Assembly (NCBI GenBank): GCA_021805985.1
Contig: JAJZDN010000002.1
Location: forward strand, 1-64,000
DNA from: Planctomycetota bacterium
Lineage (GTDB): Bacteria > Planctomycetota > Phycisphaerae > WQYP01
Direction: 5' to 3'
Length of the DNA: 64,000 nucleotides
Below the pieces are notes generated by a model. It was not told the DNA's origin. It made no database searches and was given only the letters and a program-made list of their open reading frames with translations. Shown in pieces: positions 7,931 through 17,292 of the stretch; position 1 is the stretch's first letter; the number at the start of each line of letters is the position of its first letter. Made by a program: the position numbers and the translations under genes.

Positions 7931-8740
7931 TTGCGTGAGGATCATGTGACAAACGGTGCAGGTACGGTATTGTTTTATCAACGCCCGGTGCTGCTTGATC
8001 GTGTGGCGCACCGCCATGCGACAGTAAACATGCGAAACGCGGATTTTGCGTTCACCAGGAAGACCAATTCTGTTCCGGTCACCGCCCTTGAGTTTGGGCG
8101 GGCCGCAACTGAATACCCTATTGTCTTTGCCGGACCCTCGCCGGATCGACTTATGCCGGTGGTGGTGCTCGGACTGCGCAATGAAGAAAATTTATTTGTC
8201 AACGCCCAGGGCAAATGGTCGGGGATCTATATTCCAGCATTTATCCGACGGTATCCGTTTGTTTTGGCGGAACGTAACAATGCCCAGGAGCTAAGCGTGT
8301 GTGTGGACACGGCTTTCAGCGGCTGGACGGATTCCGGTGCCCCGAGCGCAGCAGCTAACGGCTCACCGGCATCGACTGATGCGGAAAAAGGTGAGGCCTT
8401 GTTTGATGAGCAAGGTGCCGAGACGCCATTTTTAAAAAATGTGCTGGAGTTTGTGGGACAATATCAGGGTAATATTCGGCAAACGCAACTGTTTGTACAA
8501 AAGCTTAATGAAATGAATTTGCTGGTGGGTCGAGAGATCCGTGCCCGCGACACTGCCAACCAGCCTCTTGCGTTGCGTGGATTTTTCGCGGTGGATGAAG
8601 CCAAGCTCAACGCTCTTAGCGATGCGCAGATTGTTGAATTGTATCGTCCGGGATTTATGGGGCTGATTCTTGCGCATCTTATTTCGCTGGGTAATGTCGC
8701 CCGGCTGGAAATGCGCCTTCGCAGCGGTGAAAGTCGTTAG
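7931..8740 (+). CDS. SapC family protein
   Basis: FYQRPVLLDRVAHRHATVN...NSVPVTALEFGRAATEYPIVFAG...YIPAFIRRYPFVLAE...QGAETPFLKNVLEFVGQYQG...LLVGREI. Start uncertain. Confidence 0.82.
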   Translation: MREDHVTNGAGTVLFYQRPVLLDRVAHRHATVNMRNADFAFTRKTNSVPVTALEFGRAATEYPIVFAGPSPDRLMPVVVLGLRNEENLFVNAQGKWSGIYIPAFIRRYPFVLAERNNAQELSVCVDTAFSGWTDSGAPSAAANGSPASTDAEKGEALFDEQGAETPFLKNVLEFVGQYQGNIRQTQLFVQKLNEMNLLVGREIRARDTANQPLALRGFFAVDEAKLNALSDAQIVELYRPGFMGLILAHLISLGNVARLEMRLRSGESR

Positions 8741-8803
8741 ACCGGTAGGGTTCTGCCGCGACATACTTGGTCCTGGCGATGATTTGTTATCCGGTCAATT
8801 ATT

Positions 8804-9520
8804 ATGAAACAGTTGTCGCATAAGCCGCCGCCGCGTATTCAAACTACCACGCTGTGGGAATATCCCTCGCAGGACTATGGACGCGACGCGCACGGTGACA
8901 AAGACTATGTAGGCGCAACGCCGGCATGGATCATATGGAATCTTCTACAACGCTATACCCGTCAAGGTGATAAAATTCTTGATCCCATGTGCGGCAGCGG
9001 CACCACCTTGGATGTTGCCGCCGAACTGGGCCGACTGGGCATCGGCTTTGATCTTGCGCCGCGCCGCCCGGACATTCAACCAGCCGATGCGCGGCACATT
9101 CCATTACCTGATCAGAGCATTGATTTTGTCTTTATTGATCCGCCATACAGCACCCACGTTGATTATTCTGATGATCCCAAGTGCATCGGTAAACTCGACG
9201 CCGGCGAATTATCTGATGACGGAAAACTCAATGCGTATTACCTTTCCATGCGCGAGGTTTTCGCGCAATGTCACCGCGTGATCAAGCCGCGGCGTTACAT
9301 GGCAATTTATGTCAGCGATTCATTCAAAAAAGGCAAGCCTTTTATCCCCATCGGCTTTGATCTTTTTGCTCTGCTGCGGCGAAACTTTACGCCCGTCGAT
9401 ATTATCGCTGTGGTGCGACACAACCAGAAGCTCAAACGCGGAAATTGGCATACCGCGGCCGTGGAAGGCAACTTTTTCCTCCGCGGGTTTAATTACCTTA
9501 TGATTATGAAAAAGCTCTAG
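8804..9520 (+). CDS. Orphan DNA N-6/N-4 methyltransferase-like protein
   Basis: DPMCGSGTTLDVAAELGRLGIGFDLAP and FIDPPYSTHVDYSDDP motifs. Confidence 0.85.
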   Translation: MKQLSHKPPPRIQTTTLWEYPSQDYGRDAHGDKDYVGATPAWIIWNLLQRYTRQGDKILDPMCGSGTTLDVAAELGRLGIGFDLAPRRPDIQPADARHIPLPDQSIDFVFIDPPYSTHVDYSDDPKCIGKLDAGELSDDGKLNAYYLSMREVFAQCHRVIKPRRYMAIYVSDSFKKGKPFIPIGFDLFALLRRNFTPVDIIAVVRHNQKLKRGNWHTAAVEGNFFLRGFNYLMIMKKL

Positions 9521-9788
9521 TGCTCTGTCACGTCTACAAATTAGGATTGATTGGCCGCAAAGGCTCCAGATGCAAGAAGCAGCGGCGAAAACCGGGTCCG
9601 TAGACCCCTTGAGCTGCTGCGACGCCGCAGATGGGGCGTTTGCGGCCAACCCCGCGGGGCGGGGACCAGGCGGCCGTGGGCTTTGGCGCTCGTCGTCAAT
9701 GTATGTTCCCATACACTTTCCTCCTTGCTTCGCGCCCACAACCCCCTGGCCCTCCGTCAATCCTAATTTGTAGGCGTGACAGAGCACT
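9519..9788. mobile_element. 270 bp MITE-like element with 32 bp terminal inverted repeats
   Basis: Left AGTGCTCTGTCACGTCTACAAATTAGGATTGA (9519-9550), right TCAATCCTAATTTGTAGGCGTGACAGAGCACT (9757-9788): complementary except one position; no transposase ORF between. Confidence 0.8.
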
Positions 9789-9792
9789 GGCA

Positions 9793-11310
9793 TCATATCA
9801 ATGCTCCGGCGCTACCGCCGAGTCCCGCCTCTCGCACAATCACTTCCATTCCCATTTCATTTTTGTATCGGCTGATAATGGATAATAACGCATCCATTGC
9901 ATGAGCCGATGTATCCAACAAAACTGCGACGGTTCCACCGCCACCGCAATCGGTAATCCGCGCGCCGTACGCGCCGGCCTTAGGGCCTGCTGTGGAAAAC
10001 TCGTCCACCAGCCAATCCGCCTGCGGACAGGATAATTGCAGCCGCAGGCGATAACTGTGGTGTGACGCCATCAGCAGCCGGCCCGCACGCTGCATGATTA
10101 ACCGCCGTTGCGCCGTTAAGGCGGTGTCAGTTGGTGATTCGGATAATTCCTCCATGGCCTGGAGAAAATGCTCAGCATGTTCATATTCGTTGATTAAATG
10201 ATCCAGCGTCGTGCGAATGGCATACATATTATTCGGAATAATTTCTCCCGCCGCGGAATCAAGCCCTCCATACGTTCTAAGAAAATCCGCACCGCGTAAG
10301 CGCCGGGGCAACAGGGATCGGAAGTATCTGCGATATAGCTCTGGTGAAACATTCCCTAAATACCCGTGGACCGGGTTGTGCCGCTGGCCCAGATCGCGAT
10401 AAATGGTTTCAATAATTTTTGCGCCCATCGCTCCGGTAAGATGAAATTCCCCAAAAATATCCCGGTTCGTGGCGCAGGTCACCCCCGTATCCAATGCCAG
10501 TATCCGAATATCCTTTGAAAGTGGTATCTGCCCTAAGAGGGAATGCGGTTGCGCGCTATAACGTAATAGATGCGCCGGCGGGCCGTCTTGCGCAGATAAT
10601 ACAGTCAACGCATCTACCACATGGCCGTGATTACCGTCCGCTGCACGCTGCGCATCGCTGATAATTTCCGCCTTTTGAAGAGCACTTAACGACAAATTGC
10701 AGCTTGTACTCACCGCTTGGAGCAACGCTGCGGTAAGGGCGGTAGAAGCAGCCTGGCCAGATCCCTCGCGTATATCGGAATCCACCACCACCGTGGCTCC
10801 TATTGCACCGCCGGTATTTGGATTCGGAGAAAGGGTAAATCCCCTGTTGATCAGCGATTGGAACACATTAAGTAATGGGGCGGTCCAAGCGGCGGCCCGA
10901 TCGCTCGCCGTTACAGCGACATGGTCACCGGCCTGGATTTTTTGCGTAAAAACGGCGGCTCCAGCCAAAATAACCGGTTGATGCTTCTGGCCATGCTGCT
11001 GCCCCACGAAAATCATTTTGCCGTCATCACGCCAAAGCAGCCCCACTCCTGCTCGGCTGGGCAACGCCATCTGCGCCACCACGCCGCCCGCTTCCAAAGA
11101 TAGCCCGCCTAACACGTCCATCCGCGCGGGAGCTGTGCATATCGTCGTATCGCTCGGGCTGAAGCCCCCCGACACGGATTTCATTTGCAGCATCAAACGG
11201 TCTGTTAATGAGCCATCCATCTTCATGCGTATCAATAATAGGCGATGCGTTACCGATGACCAAGCCAAAGGGTCGCAACGCGGACTTTTTCCATGGCGGC
11301 GTTTTTGCAC
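9793..11310 (-). CDS. GHMP-family kinase (galactokinase-like)
   Basis: TAPARMDVLGGLSLEAGG; DIREGSGQAASTALTAALLQA; C-terminal GARITDCGGGGTVAVLL. Confidence 0.8.
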   Translation of the reverse strand: MQKRRHGKSPRCDPLAWSSVTHRLLLIRMKMDGSLTDRLMLQMKSVSGGFSPSDTTICTAPARMDVLGGLSLEAGGVVAQMALPSRAGVGLLWRDDGKMIFVGQQHGQKHQPVILAGAAVFTQKIQAGDHVAVTASDRAAAWTAPLLNVFQSLINRGFTLSPNPNTGGAIGATVVVDSDIREGSGQAASTALTAALLQAVSTSCNLSLSALQKAEIISDAQRAADGNHGHVVDALTVLSAQDGPPAHLLRYSAQPHSLLGQIPLSKDIRILALDTGVTCATNRDIFGEFHLTGAMGAKIIETIYRDLGQRHNPVHGYLGNVSPELYRRYFRSLLPRRLRGADFLRTYGGLDSAAGEIIPNNMYAIRTTLDHLINEYEHAEHFLQAMEELSESPTDTALTAQRRLIMQRAGRLLMASHHSYRLRLQLSCPQADWLVDEFSTAGPKAGAYGARITDCGGGGTVAVLLDTSAHAMDALLSIISRYKNEMGMEVIVREAGLGGSAGALI

Positions 11311-11391
11311 CCAACCTCTGCCGCTAACTCGTCAGAACGGCCTGTGAATGAATTGAAAATCACCTGCGCCGAAGCGGAATGCTCCCTTTTT

Positions 11392-11500
11392 TGTGGCCGC
11401 GTTTCGCATCAAACCGTGACGCTGCCGCGTCAGGCCATGGTTTCTGTGAGCGCTTCAACCGTGATGGGGCTATTAGCTCGATGCGGAAGCGTCGAGTTGG
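11392..11500 (+). repeat. REP-like dyad repeat, copy A
   Basis: TGACGC-TGCC-GCGTCA (11417-11432) and CTCGATGC-GGAA-GCGTCGAG (11477-11496); second copy at 16877-17070. Confidence 0.6.
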
Positions 11501-11622
11501 AATCGGAATGCGGTGCGAAAGCACGATGCTCATCCCGACGGTGGAGTTGGCACAGTAGGAAAGTACGGCCGGCGGTTTGCCGCGAGCAGCCCGCAGTTAT
11601 CGATTCCGCCAAAGCCATAATC

Positions 11623-11668
11623 TACCATGAAAATCCTGTATTGACAGCCGGATTTTCATGGTATACCA
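11623..11668 (+). promoter_or_regulatory. Inverted-repeat operator overlapping a sigma70-like promoter upstream of DUF4143 ATPase gene
   Basis: TACCATGAAAATCC (11623-11636) / GGATTTTCATGGTA (11650-11663), perfect 14 bp arms; TTGACA at 11641; second palindrome TGGTATACCA 11659-11668. Confidence 0.6.
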
Positions 11669-11676
11669 TAGTGCTC

Positions 11677-12813
11677 ATGATTGAGCGAAAGACCGATATT
11701 GCACTGATTCGCACGGCGTTAAAGCGCAGCCGCGTGGTGGCGTTGCTGGGGCCAAGGCAATGCGGCAAGACTACCCTGGCGCGGACGTTTGTGCCCGCGG
11801 ATTCGCTGAATTATTTTGATCTGGAGGATCCGCAGAGCGTGGCGCGGCTGGCACAGCCCGACATGGCCCTGCGGCCACTGAAGGGCTTGGTGGTTATTGA
11901 CGAGGTGCAGCGCGCGTCCGAGATTTTTCCCCTGTTACGCGTACTGGCGGATCGTCGGCCCCTGCCCGCGCGGTTTCTCATTCTTGGCAGCGCGTCACCG
12001 GATCTGCTGCGGCAATCTTCCGAGTCCCTGGCGGGGCGCCTTGAGACTATTGCCATGGAGGGTTTCAGGCTCTCGGATGTAGGTGCCGGGGCCATGGCGA
12101 AGCACTGGTTGCGCGGCGGATTTCCGCTTTCGTTTACGGCTCGCGGCAATACGGATTCGCTGACGTGGCGCACGCAATTTCTGCAGACTTTTCTTGAGCG
12201 CGATATGCCGCAGTTGGGGGTGAGCATTCCCGCGGCCACCCTGCGGCGGTTTTGGATGATGGTGGCGCATTACCACGGGCAGATTTGGAATTCCGCGGAA
12301 ATTGGTCGGGCTTTGGCGATTAACGAGACCACGGTGCGGCGTTATCTGGACCTGATGAGCGATGTGTTTATGGTGCGGCAGGTGCGGCCATGGTTTGAGA
12401 ATCTTGGCAAAAGGCAGGTCAAGGCCCCGAAGGTGTATGTGCGAGATTCAGGCTTGTTGCACGCTCTGTTAAATATCAACAATCAGCGCGATTTGGAGAG
12501 GCATCCCAAGGTTGGAGCGTCATGGGAGGGGTACGCGGTGGAGGAGATTATCAAATGTTTTCATCCCGGAGAGGCGTATTTCTGGGCTACCCATAATGGG
12601 GCGGAGCTGGATTTGCTTTTATTCAAAGGTGGAAAACGCATCGGCGTGGAGTGCAAGCGCATGGACGCCCCCACTATGACGCCGTCTATCCGCCATGCTT
12701 TGACGGATCTTAAACTGGACCACCTGCACGTTGTGTACCCCGGTACACGGCGTTATGCCCTGGCGGAGAATGTCGATGTACTTCCCCTGGCAGAATTTGT
12801 AAACGCCAAATAA
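11677..12813 (+). CDS. AAA ATPase with DUF4143 domain
   Basis: MIERKTDIALIRTALKRSRVVALLGPRQCGKTTLART...YFDLEDPQ...LVVIDEVQRASEIFPLLRVLAD...FLILGSASPDLLRQSSESLAGR...VYVRDSGLLHALL; C-terminal ELDLLL..GVECK. ATG at 11677 preferred over ORF start 11293. Confidence 0.9.
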   Translation: MIERKTDIALIRTALKRSRVVALLGPRQCGKTTLARTFVPADSLNYFDLEDPQSVARLAQPDMALRPLKGLVVIDEVQRASEIFPLLRVLADRRPLPARFLILGSASPDLLRQSSESLAGRLETIAMEGFRLSDVGAGAMAKHWLRGGFPLSFTARGNTDSLTWRTQFLQTFLERDMPQLGVSIPAATLRRFWMMVAHYHGQIWNSAEIGRALAINETTVRRYLDLMSDVFMVRQVRPWFENLGKRQVKAPKVYVRDSGLLHALLNINNQRDLERHPKVGASWEGYAVEEIIKCFHPGEAYFWATHNGAELDLLLFKGGKRIGVECKRMDAPTMTPSIRHALTDLKLDHLHVVYPGTRRYALAENVDVLPLAEFVNAK

Positions 12814-12874
12814 CGCAACATCTGGCGTTGGCCTTCCCCAGACGTTAAGATTTCCGCTTTGGAGGGCTGCTTCA

Positions 12875-15211
12875 ATGACATCTAATACCGCCGCTGTTTC
12901 GCTTTCGGATTTACTGGCCCTCATTGAAGAAATTTGGGGATACCGTCAACTGCGCCCCTTGCAGCAGCAGGCCATGGAGGCGGTGCTGGCCAAGCGTGAT
13001 TCCGTCGTGGTGATGCCCACCGGCGGTGGAAAATCGTTATGTTATCAGGCTCCGGCGATTCATCTGGCCCGCTGTGGCCGCGGGCCTACGGTGGTGGTGT
13101 CGCCGCTGATTGCCTTGATGAAGGATCAGGTGGATGCGCTTCGCACCTTGGGCGTGGCGGCGTCGCAAATGGATTCTTCGCTGACCCCGGATCAGCGGCG
13201 CCAAACCGCATCCCAGTTGCGCAGCGGCCAGTTGGATATGCTGTTTGTTTCTCCGGAAAAGCTCGTAGGGCAACAAAGTGGGGGCGGATCATTGGATGGC
13301 GGGGCATTTGTGCAACTGCTACGGGATTCAGGCGTGCAAACATTCGCCATTGATGAAGCCCATTGTGTCAGCCATTGGGGGCATGATTTCCGCCCGGAGT
13401 ATCGCCGGCTTTCCAATCTCAAAACATTATTTCCCGGCTGTTCCATTCATGCTTTCACCGCCACTGCCACTGAACCGGTCCGGGCGGACATTGCCCAGCA
13501 GTTGCAACTGGATGATCCGGTGCGCCTGGTGGGAAATTTTGACCGGCCCAATCTGGTATACCGTGTACTTCCTCGAAAGGACATGATGGCACAGATCCAG
13601 GAAGTGCTGGATCGCCATAAGGATGAGGCGGGTATTATTTATTGCCTGCGGCGCCGGGATGTGGACGATATTGTTGCGGCGCTTAATGCACCCCGCAAGA
13701 ACAGCGGGCGCACGGCACTGGGGTATCACGCCGGCATGACGCCTGACATTCGCCGCAAAGTGCAGGAAGAATTTGCCCGGGAGCAATGCGATCTTATCGT
13801 GGCAACCATCGCCTTTGGCATGGGCATTGATCGCTCGAACATCCGTTTTGTTCTCCATACCGGCATGCCTAAATCCATTGAAGCTTATCAGCAGGAAACC
13901 GGTCGCGCCGGTCGCGACGGGCTGGAGGCGGAATGCGTGCTGCTTTATTCCGGGCAGGATGTCATGACCTGGAAATCCCTGATTGAAAACTCGGCCGCCG
14001 AAGCAAAGCTCGCCGGTACACCCGTGAGTGCGGATTACGTTCCCACAGCCTTACGCCATCTTGATGATCTGGATCGTTTCGCGCGGGGCGCGGTATGCCG
14101 CCACAAAGCACTGGTGGAATACTTTGGTCAACGTTATATACCACCTGTACAGGATTCCGAAGCAGCCCCGGGCACGGAGCTTTCCTGCCAGGCTTGTGAT
14201 CATTGTTTGGGCGATACCGAACCGGTTGCGGACGCATTGGTAATTGCGCAAAAGATTCTTTCTACGGTAGCCCGCACGGACCAGCGCTTTGGGGTGGGGC
14301 ACATTGTTGCTATCCTGCGGGGCGAAAATACAGAAAGAATCCGCCAGCTTAAACATGATCAACTTTCGGTGCATGGCCTGCTGAAGGACCACACCAAGGC
14401 GGATCTGCGCAATTTCGTTTATCAGTTGGTCGGACAAGGCGTGTTGGCGCAGGAAAATTTGATCCTCCAGCAGGGCCGATCCGCGCCAATTCTCAAATTA
14501 AATCATGCGTCGGTGGACGTCATGAAAGGCCGAGGGCAGGTGCGGCTGATTCAACTGGTGCAAAAATCAGCCGAGGAATCCAGCAAGTCCCGCAGTAAAG
14601 AAGTATCCTGGCAGGGCGTGGATCATGCGCTGTTTGATTCTCTGCGGGCCATGCGCAAACATGTCGCAACCCAGCGCGGGGTACCACCCTACGTGATACT
14701 TTCGGATGCCACATTGCGTGAATTAGCACGCGTCCGGCCCACCACACTTGACGCCCTGCGTCTAATTTACGGCATTGGGGAAGCGAAGCTTCAATCACTG
14801 GGCGATACCATTATCCCTCTAATTACAGATTATTGCCGCATTCATAACGTGGCGACGGATATATCCGAACCTCGCCCCTCGCCAGCGAGCAGGCCGGCAG
14901 TAAGCAGCCGTCCAAATGCGGCCAAAGAAAAAGCATTCCAATTATTTGCGCAGGGCAAAGCCATAAAAGAGGTTGCGAAAGCTTTGGATCGTACAGAGAC
15001 CACTGTTGTGGAGTATCTGGCGGAATATATCACCGCCGAAAAGCCCGCTTCCATTTCCGCCTGGGTGCCCGACGCCACATTCACGCGCATCGCCGACGCC
15101 TGCCGCCGGCACGGCACCGACCGCTTAAAACCCATCTTTGTGGCCCTTGATGGAACCGTTGCCTATGAGCTTATCCGTCTGGTTATCGCGTATTTGCTTA
15201 CGCAGGAGTAG
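12875..15211 (+). CDS. recQ: ATP-dependent DNA helicase RecQ
   Basis: GYRQLRPLQQQAMEAVLAKRDSVVVMPTGGGKSLCYQAPA; DEAHCVSHWGHDFRPEYRRL; ATIAFGMGIDRSNIRFVLH; QETGRAGRDG; zinc-binding and HRDC-like C-terminus. Confidence 0.96.
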   Translation: MTSNTAAVSLSDLLALIEEIWGYRQLRPLQQQAMEAVLAKRDSVVVMPTGGGKSLCYQAPAIHLARCGRGPTVVVSPLIALMKDQVDALRTLGVAASQMDSSLTPDQRRQTASQLRSGQLDMLFVSPEKLVGQQSGGGSLDGGAFVQLLRDSGVQTFAIDEAHCVSHWGHDFRPEYRRLSNLKTLFPGCSIHAFTATATEPVRADIAQQLQLDDPVRLVGNFDRPNLVYRVLPRKDMMAQIQEVLDRHKDEAGIIYCLRRRDVDDIVAALNAPRKNSGRTALGYHAGMTPDIRRKVQEEFAREQCDLIVATIAFGMGIDRSNIRFVLHTGMPKSIEAYQQETGRAGRDGLEAECVLLYSGQDVMTWKSLIENSAAEAKLAGTPVSADYVPTALRHLDDLDRFARGAVCRHKALVEYFGQRYIPPVQDSEAAPGTELSCQACDHCLGDTEPVADALVIAQKILSTVARTDQRFGVGHIVAILRGENTERIRQLKHDQLSVHGLLKDHTKADLRNFVYQLVGQGVLAQENLILQQGRSAPILKLNHASVDVMKGRGQVRLIQLVQKSAEESSKSRSKEVSWQGVDHALFDSLRAMRKHVATQRGVPPYVILSDATLRELARVRPTTLDALRLIYGIGEAKLQSLGDTIIPLITDYCRIHNVATDISEPRPSPASRPAVSSRPNAAKEKAFQLFAQGKAIKEVAKALDRTETTVVEYLAEYITAEKPASISAWVPDATFTRIADACRRHGTDRLKPIFVALDGTVAYELIRLVIAYLLTQE

Positions 15212-15290
15212 ATCGACAGGGGTCCGTCCAAGTAAGGCAACCGCCCAAGCAGGTGTACGGGTGCGGCGAACTTCGGTCATTTTACTTTTG

Positions 15291-15738
15291 GTATGGCTGT
15301 ATCCGGATCAGACCTCTTCATCGCCACTGAAACGGTTAACGCTATACCGGGTTAAGCGGCCCGCAGGGCATCGCGGTGTCGGGTTCGGACCTGTTTGTCG
15401 CTAACGGCACGGGTGGTACGGTCGGTGAATACACCACCTCAGGTGCCACGGTCAATGCGTCCCTGGTGACAGGGCTATTTAGTCCGGATGGCGTTGCTGT
15501 TTCCGGGTCGAATCTATTTGTCACAAACATGACCTACCCGGGCGAAATCGGCGTGTACACGATTTCGAATGGCCAAGCCGCCCTATCCAATTCATCCCTG
15601 ATCACAGGACTAGATGGCCCGCAAGGCATTTTGGTTATCGCAGCACCCATGCCCGGTTCCGGCCCGCTGGCCCTATTGGGCAGTATGGCCCTGGTCGGCG
15701 GCATGGCCCTGCGCCGCCGAATCGCCAGGAAGCAGTAA
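15291..15738 (+). pseudogene. Degenerate PEP-CTERM-type beta-propeller protein fragment
   Basis: Repeat units VSGSDLFVANGTGGTVGEYTTSGATVNASLVTGLFSPDGVAVSGSNLFV; C-term PMPGSGPLALLGSMALVGGMALRRRIARK resembles PEP-CTERM; an upstream unit (AVSGSDLFIATETVNAI) lies in a different frame. Confidence 0.55.
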
Positions 15739-15825
15739 TCAGCGACCATCGCATTGGTTTGCATGATTCGTGGATTCCGGCTACACTACCGGGCTTGTGT
15801 TTGGTGAAATGAAGTAAGGTATATT

Positions 15826-16197
15826 ATGCCGACAATTAATCAATTACTCCGTAATCCGCGACGCAGCCTTAAGCGCATTAACAAGGTCAAGGACCTTGAA
15901 GCGTCACCGCAGCGTCGTGGAGTGTGTCTGCTGGTAAAGACCATGACCCCCAAGAAGCCTAACTCGGCGTTGCGTAAAGTGGCGCGTGTGCGGCTTTCCA
16001 ACGGTAAGGAAGTTACCGCTTATATTCCGGGTATTGACCATAACCTTCAGGAACACAGCATTGTTCTGGTCCGTGGCGGGCGTGTACGCGATTTGCCGGG
16101 CGTCCGTTATCACATTGTCCGCGGCGTGCTGGATGCCTCGGGTGTGGAAGCCCGTCGTCGCAGCCGATCCAAGTATGGAGCCAAGAAACCTAAGTAA
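15826..16197 (+). CDS. rpsL: 30S ribosomal protein S12
   Basis: [17 protein letters not shown]...[73 protein letters not shown]. Confidence 0.99.
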   Translation: MPTINQLLRNPRRSLKRINKVKDLEASPQRRGVCLLVKTMTPKKPNSALRKVARVRLSNGKEVTAYIPGIDHNLQEHSIVLVRGGRVRDLPGVRYHIVRGVLDASGVEARRRSRSKYGAKKPK

Positions 16198-16323
16198 TCT
16201 TTAGTAATCTTTGCTGTTATCGCGGATTAAGCCGTTGGCTTAAGCGCGGGGAACAGTTTTAACCGTACCTTGAAGTATCCCGAATCCTGGTGATTCGATA
16301 CGGAGAAACGAAAGGAAGCCGCC

Positions 16324-16800
16324 ATGGGCGCAAAATCATTTACTGTAAGCAGCACACAGCTTAAACCCGATGCCATTTATAATTCACTGTTGATTTCCAA
16401 ATTTATCAACTGCCTGATGTATGATGGCAAAAAAGCCACTGCCAAGCGCGTATTTTACGGCGCTATGGAAATTGTCGGCCAGCGGGTCAAAGACGCTAAA
16501 CCCAACGAAGTGTTTGAAGCGGCTTTGAACAACATCAAACCCAACATTGAAACCCGGTCACGCCGGGTAGGTGGACAGAACTATCAGGTTCCCATGTCCG
16601 TGAGCCGTAAGCGGCAGCAGAGTCTGGCGATTCGCTGGCTGCTGGAAGCCGTTCGCGCTAAGTCGGGCAAGCCGATGAGCGAACGCCTTGCGGATGAAGT
16701 GCTGGCGGCCAGCCGGCGCGAGGGTGCGGCCATGCAAACCCGCGAAAATGTCCACAAGATGGCCGAAGCCAACCGTGCATTCGCCCATTTTGCCTGGTAA
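16324..16800 (+). CDS. rpsG: 30S ribosomal protein S7
   Basis: LLISKFINCLMYDGKKATAKRVFYGAMEIV...NIKPNIETRSRRVGGQNYQVPMSVSRKRQQSLAIRWLL. Confidence 0.98.
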   Translation: MGAKSFTVSSTQLKPDAIYNSLLISKFINCLMYDGKKATAKRVFYGAMEIVGQRVKDAKPNEVFEAALNNIKPNIETRSRRVGGQNYQVPMSVSRKRQQSLAIRWLLEAVRAKSGKPMSERLADEVLAASRREGAAMQTRENVHKMAEANRAFAHFAW

Positions 16801-16876
16801 TATTTGCAATCATAATATTGTGCGATTTTCGTGTGCGTTGGGGTGCGGTGCGCGCCGGGTCGGGTTGCCCTTGGTT

Positions 16877-17070
16877 TTTGTGACCGCATCCCGAATTGAA
16901 CCGTGACGCTGCCGCGTCAGGCTACGGGTGGTGGTGCGCGCCGGGGGTGATTCGTGATGGCGGGGCGGCGGTGTGCGCCGGGGTGGGTTGCGATGGCGGA
17001 TTGCGCCGGCCGCATGGCGTTTTGCAGCGAATCGTGGCGTCAATTAGCTCAATGCGGCAGCGTTGAGTTC
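16877..17070 (+). repeat. REP-like dyad repeat, copy B
   Basis: TGACGC-TGCC-GCGTCA (16904-16919) and CTCAATGC-GGCA-GCGTTGAG (17048-17067), with about 50 nt of alignable flank to copy A at 11392. Confidence 0.6.
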
Positions 17071-17292
17071 GGGGCGGGATATGATTTGATCGCACGATAA
17101 TTTCCCGCCGGTGCGATGGGCGTGATGCACGTCGGGGTGAGGTGTGGTTTTTTTGTGGGGGTGGGGTATTCATGAGATATATCGCGGGGGGAATGGGGAT
17201 TTGGGGGGAAATACGGTAATATCAGTGGCGTACTGGCGTTAAAGCTTGTACGCCGTGCAAGTAGCGCGGGCGGATGAGAAAGTTTTCGACGA

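Noticed and set aside
9551-9885. Small ORFs inside the 270 bp TIR element
   Set aside because: They overlap in several frames within the inverted-repeat element and show no protein-like features.
11293-11676. N-terminal 128 residues of the ORF 11293-12813
   Set aside because: This covers a REP-like repeat and the operator/promoter dyad; the protein homologous to DUF4143 ATPases begins at ATG 11677.
12790-12830. AACGCCA...TGGCGTT inverted repeat after the DUF4143 gene as a terminator
   Set aside because: Stem is short with a long loop and no T tract; not convincing.
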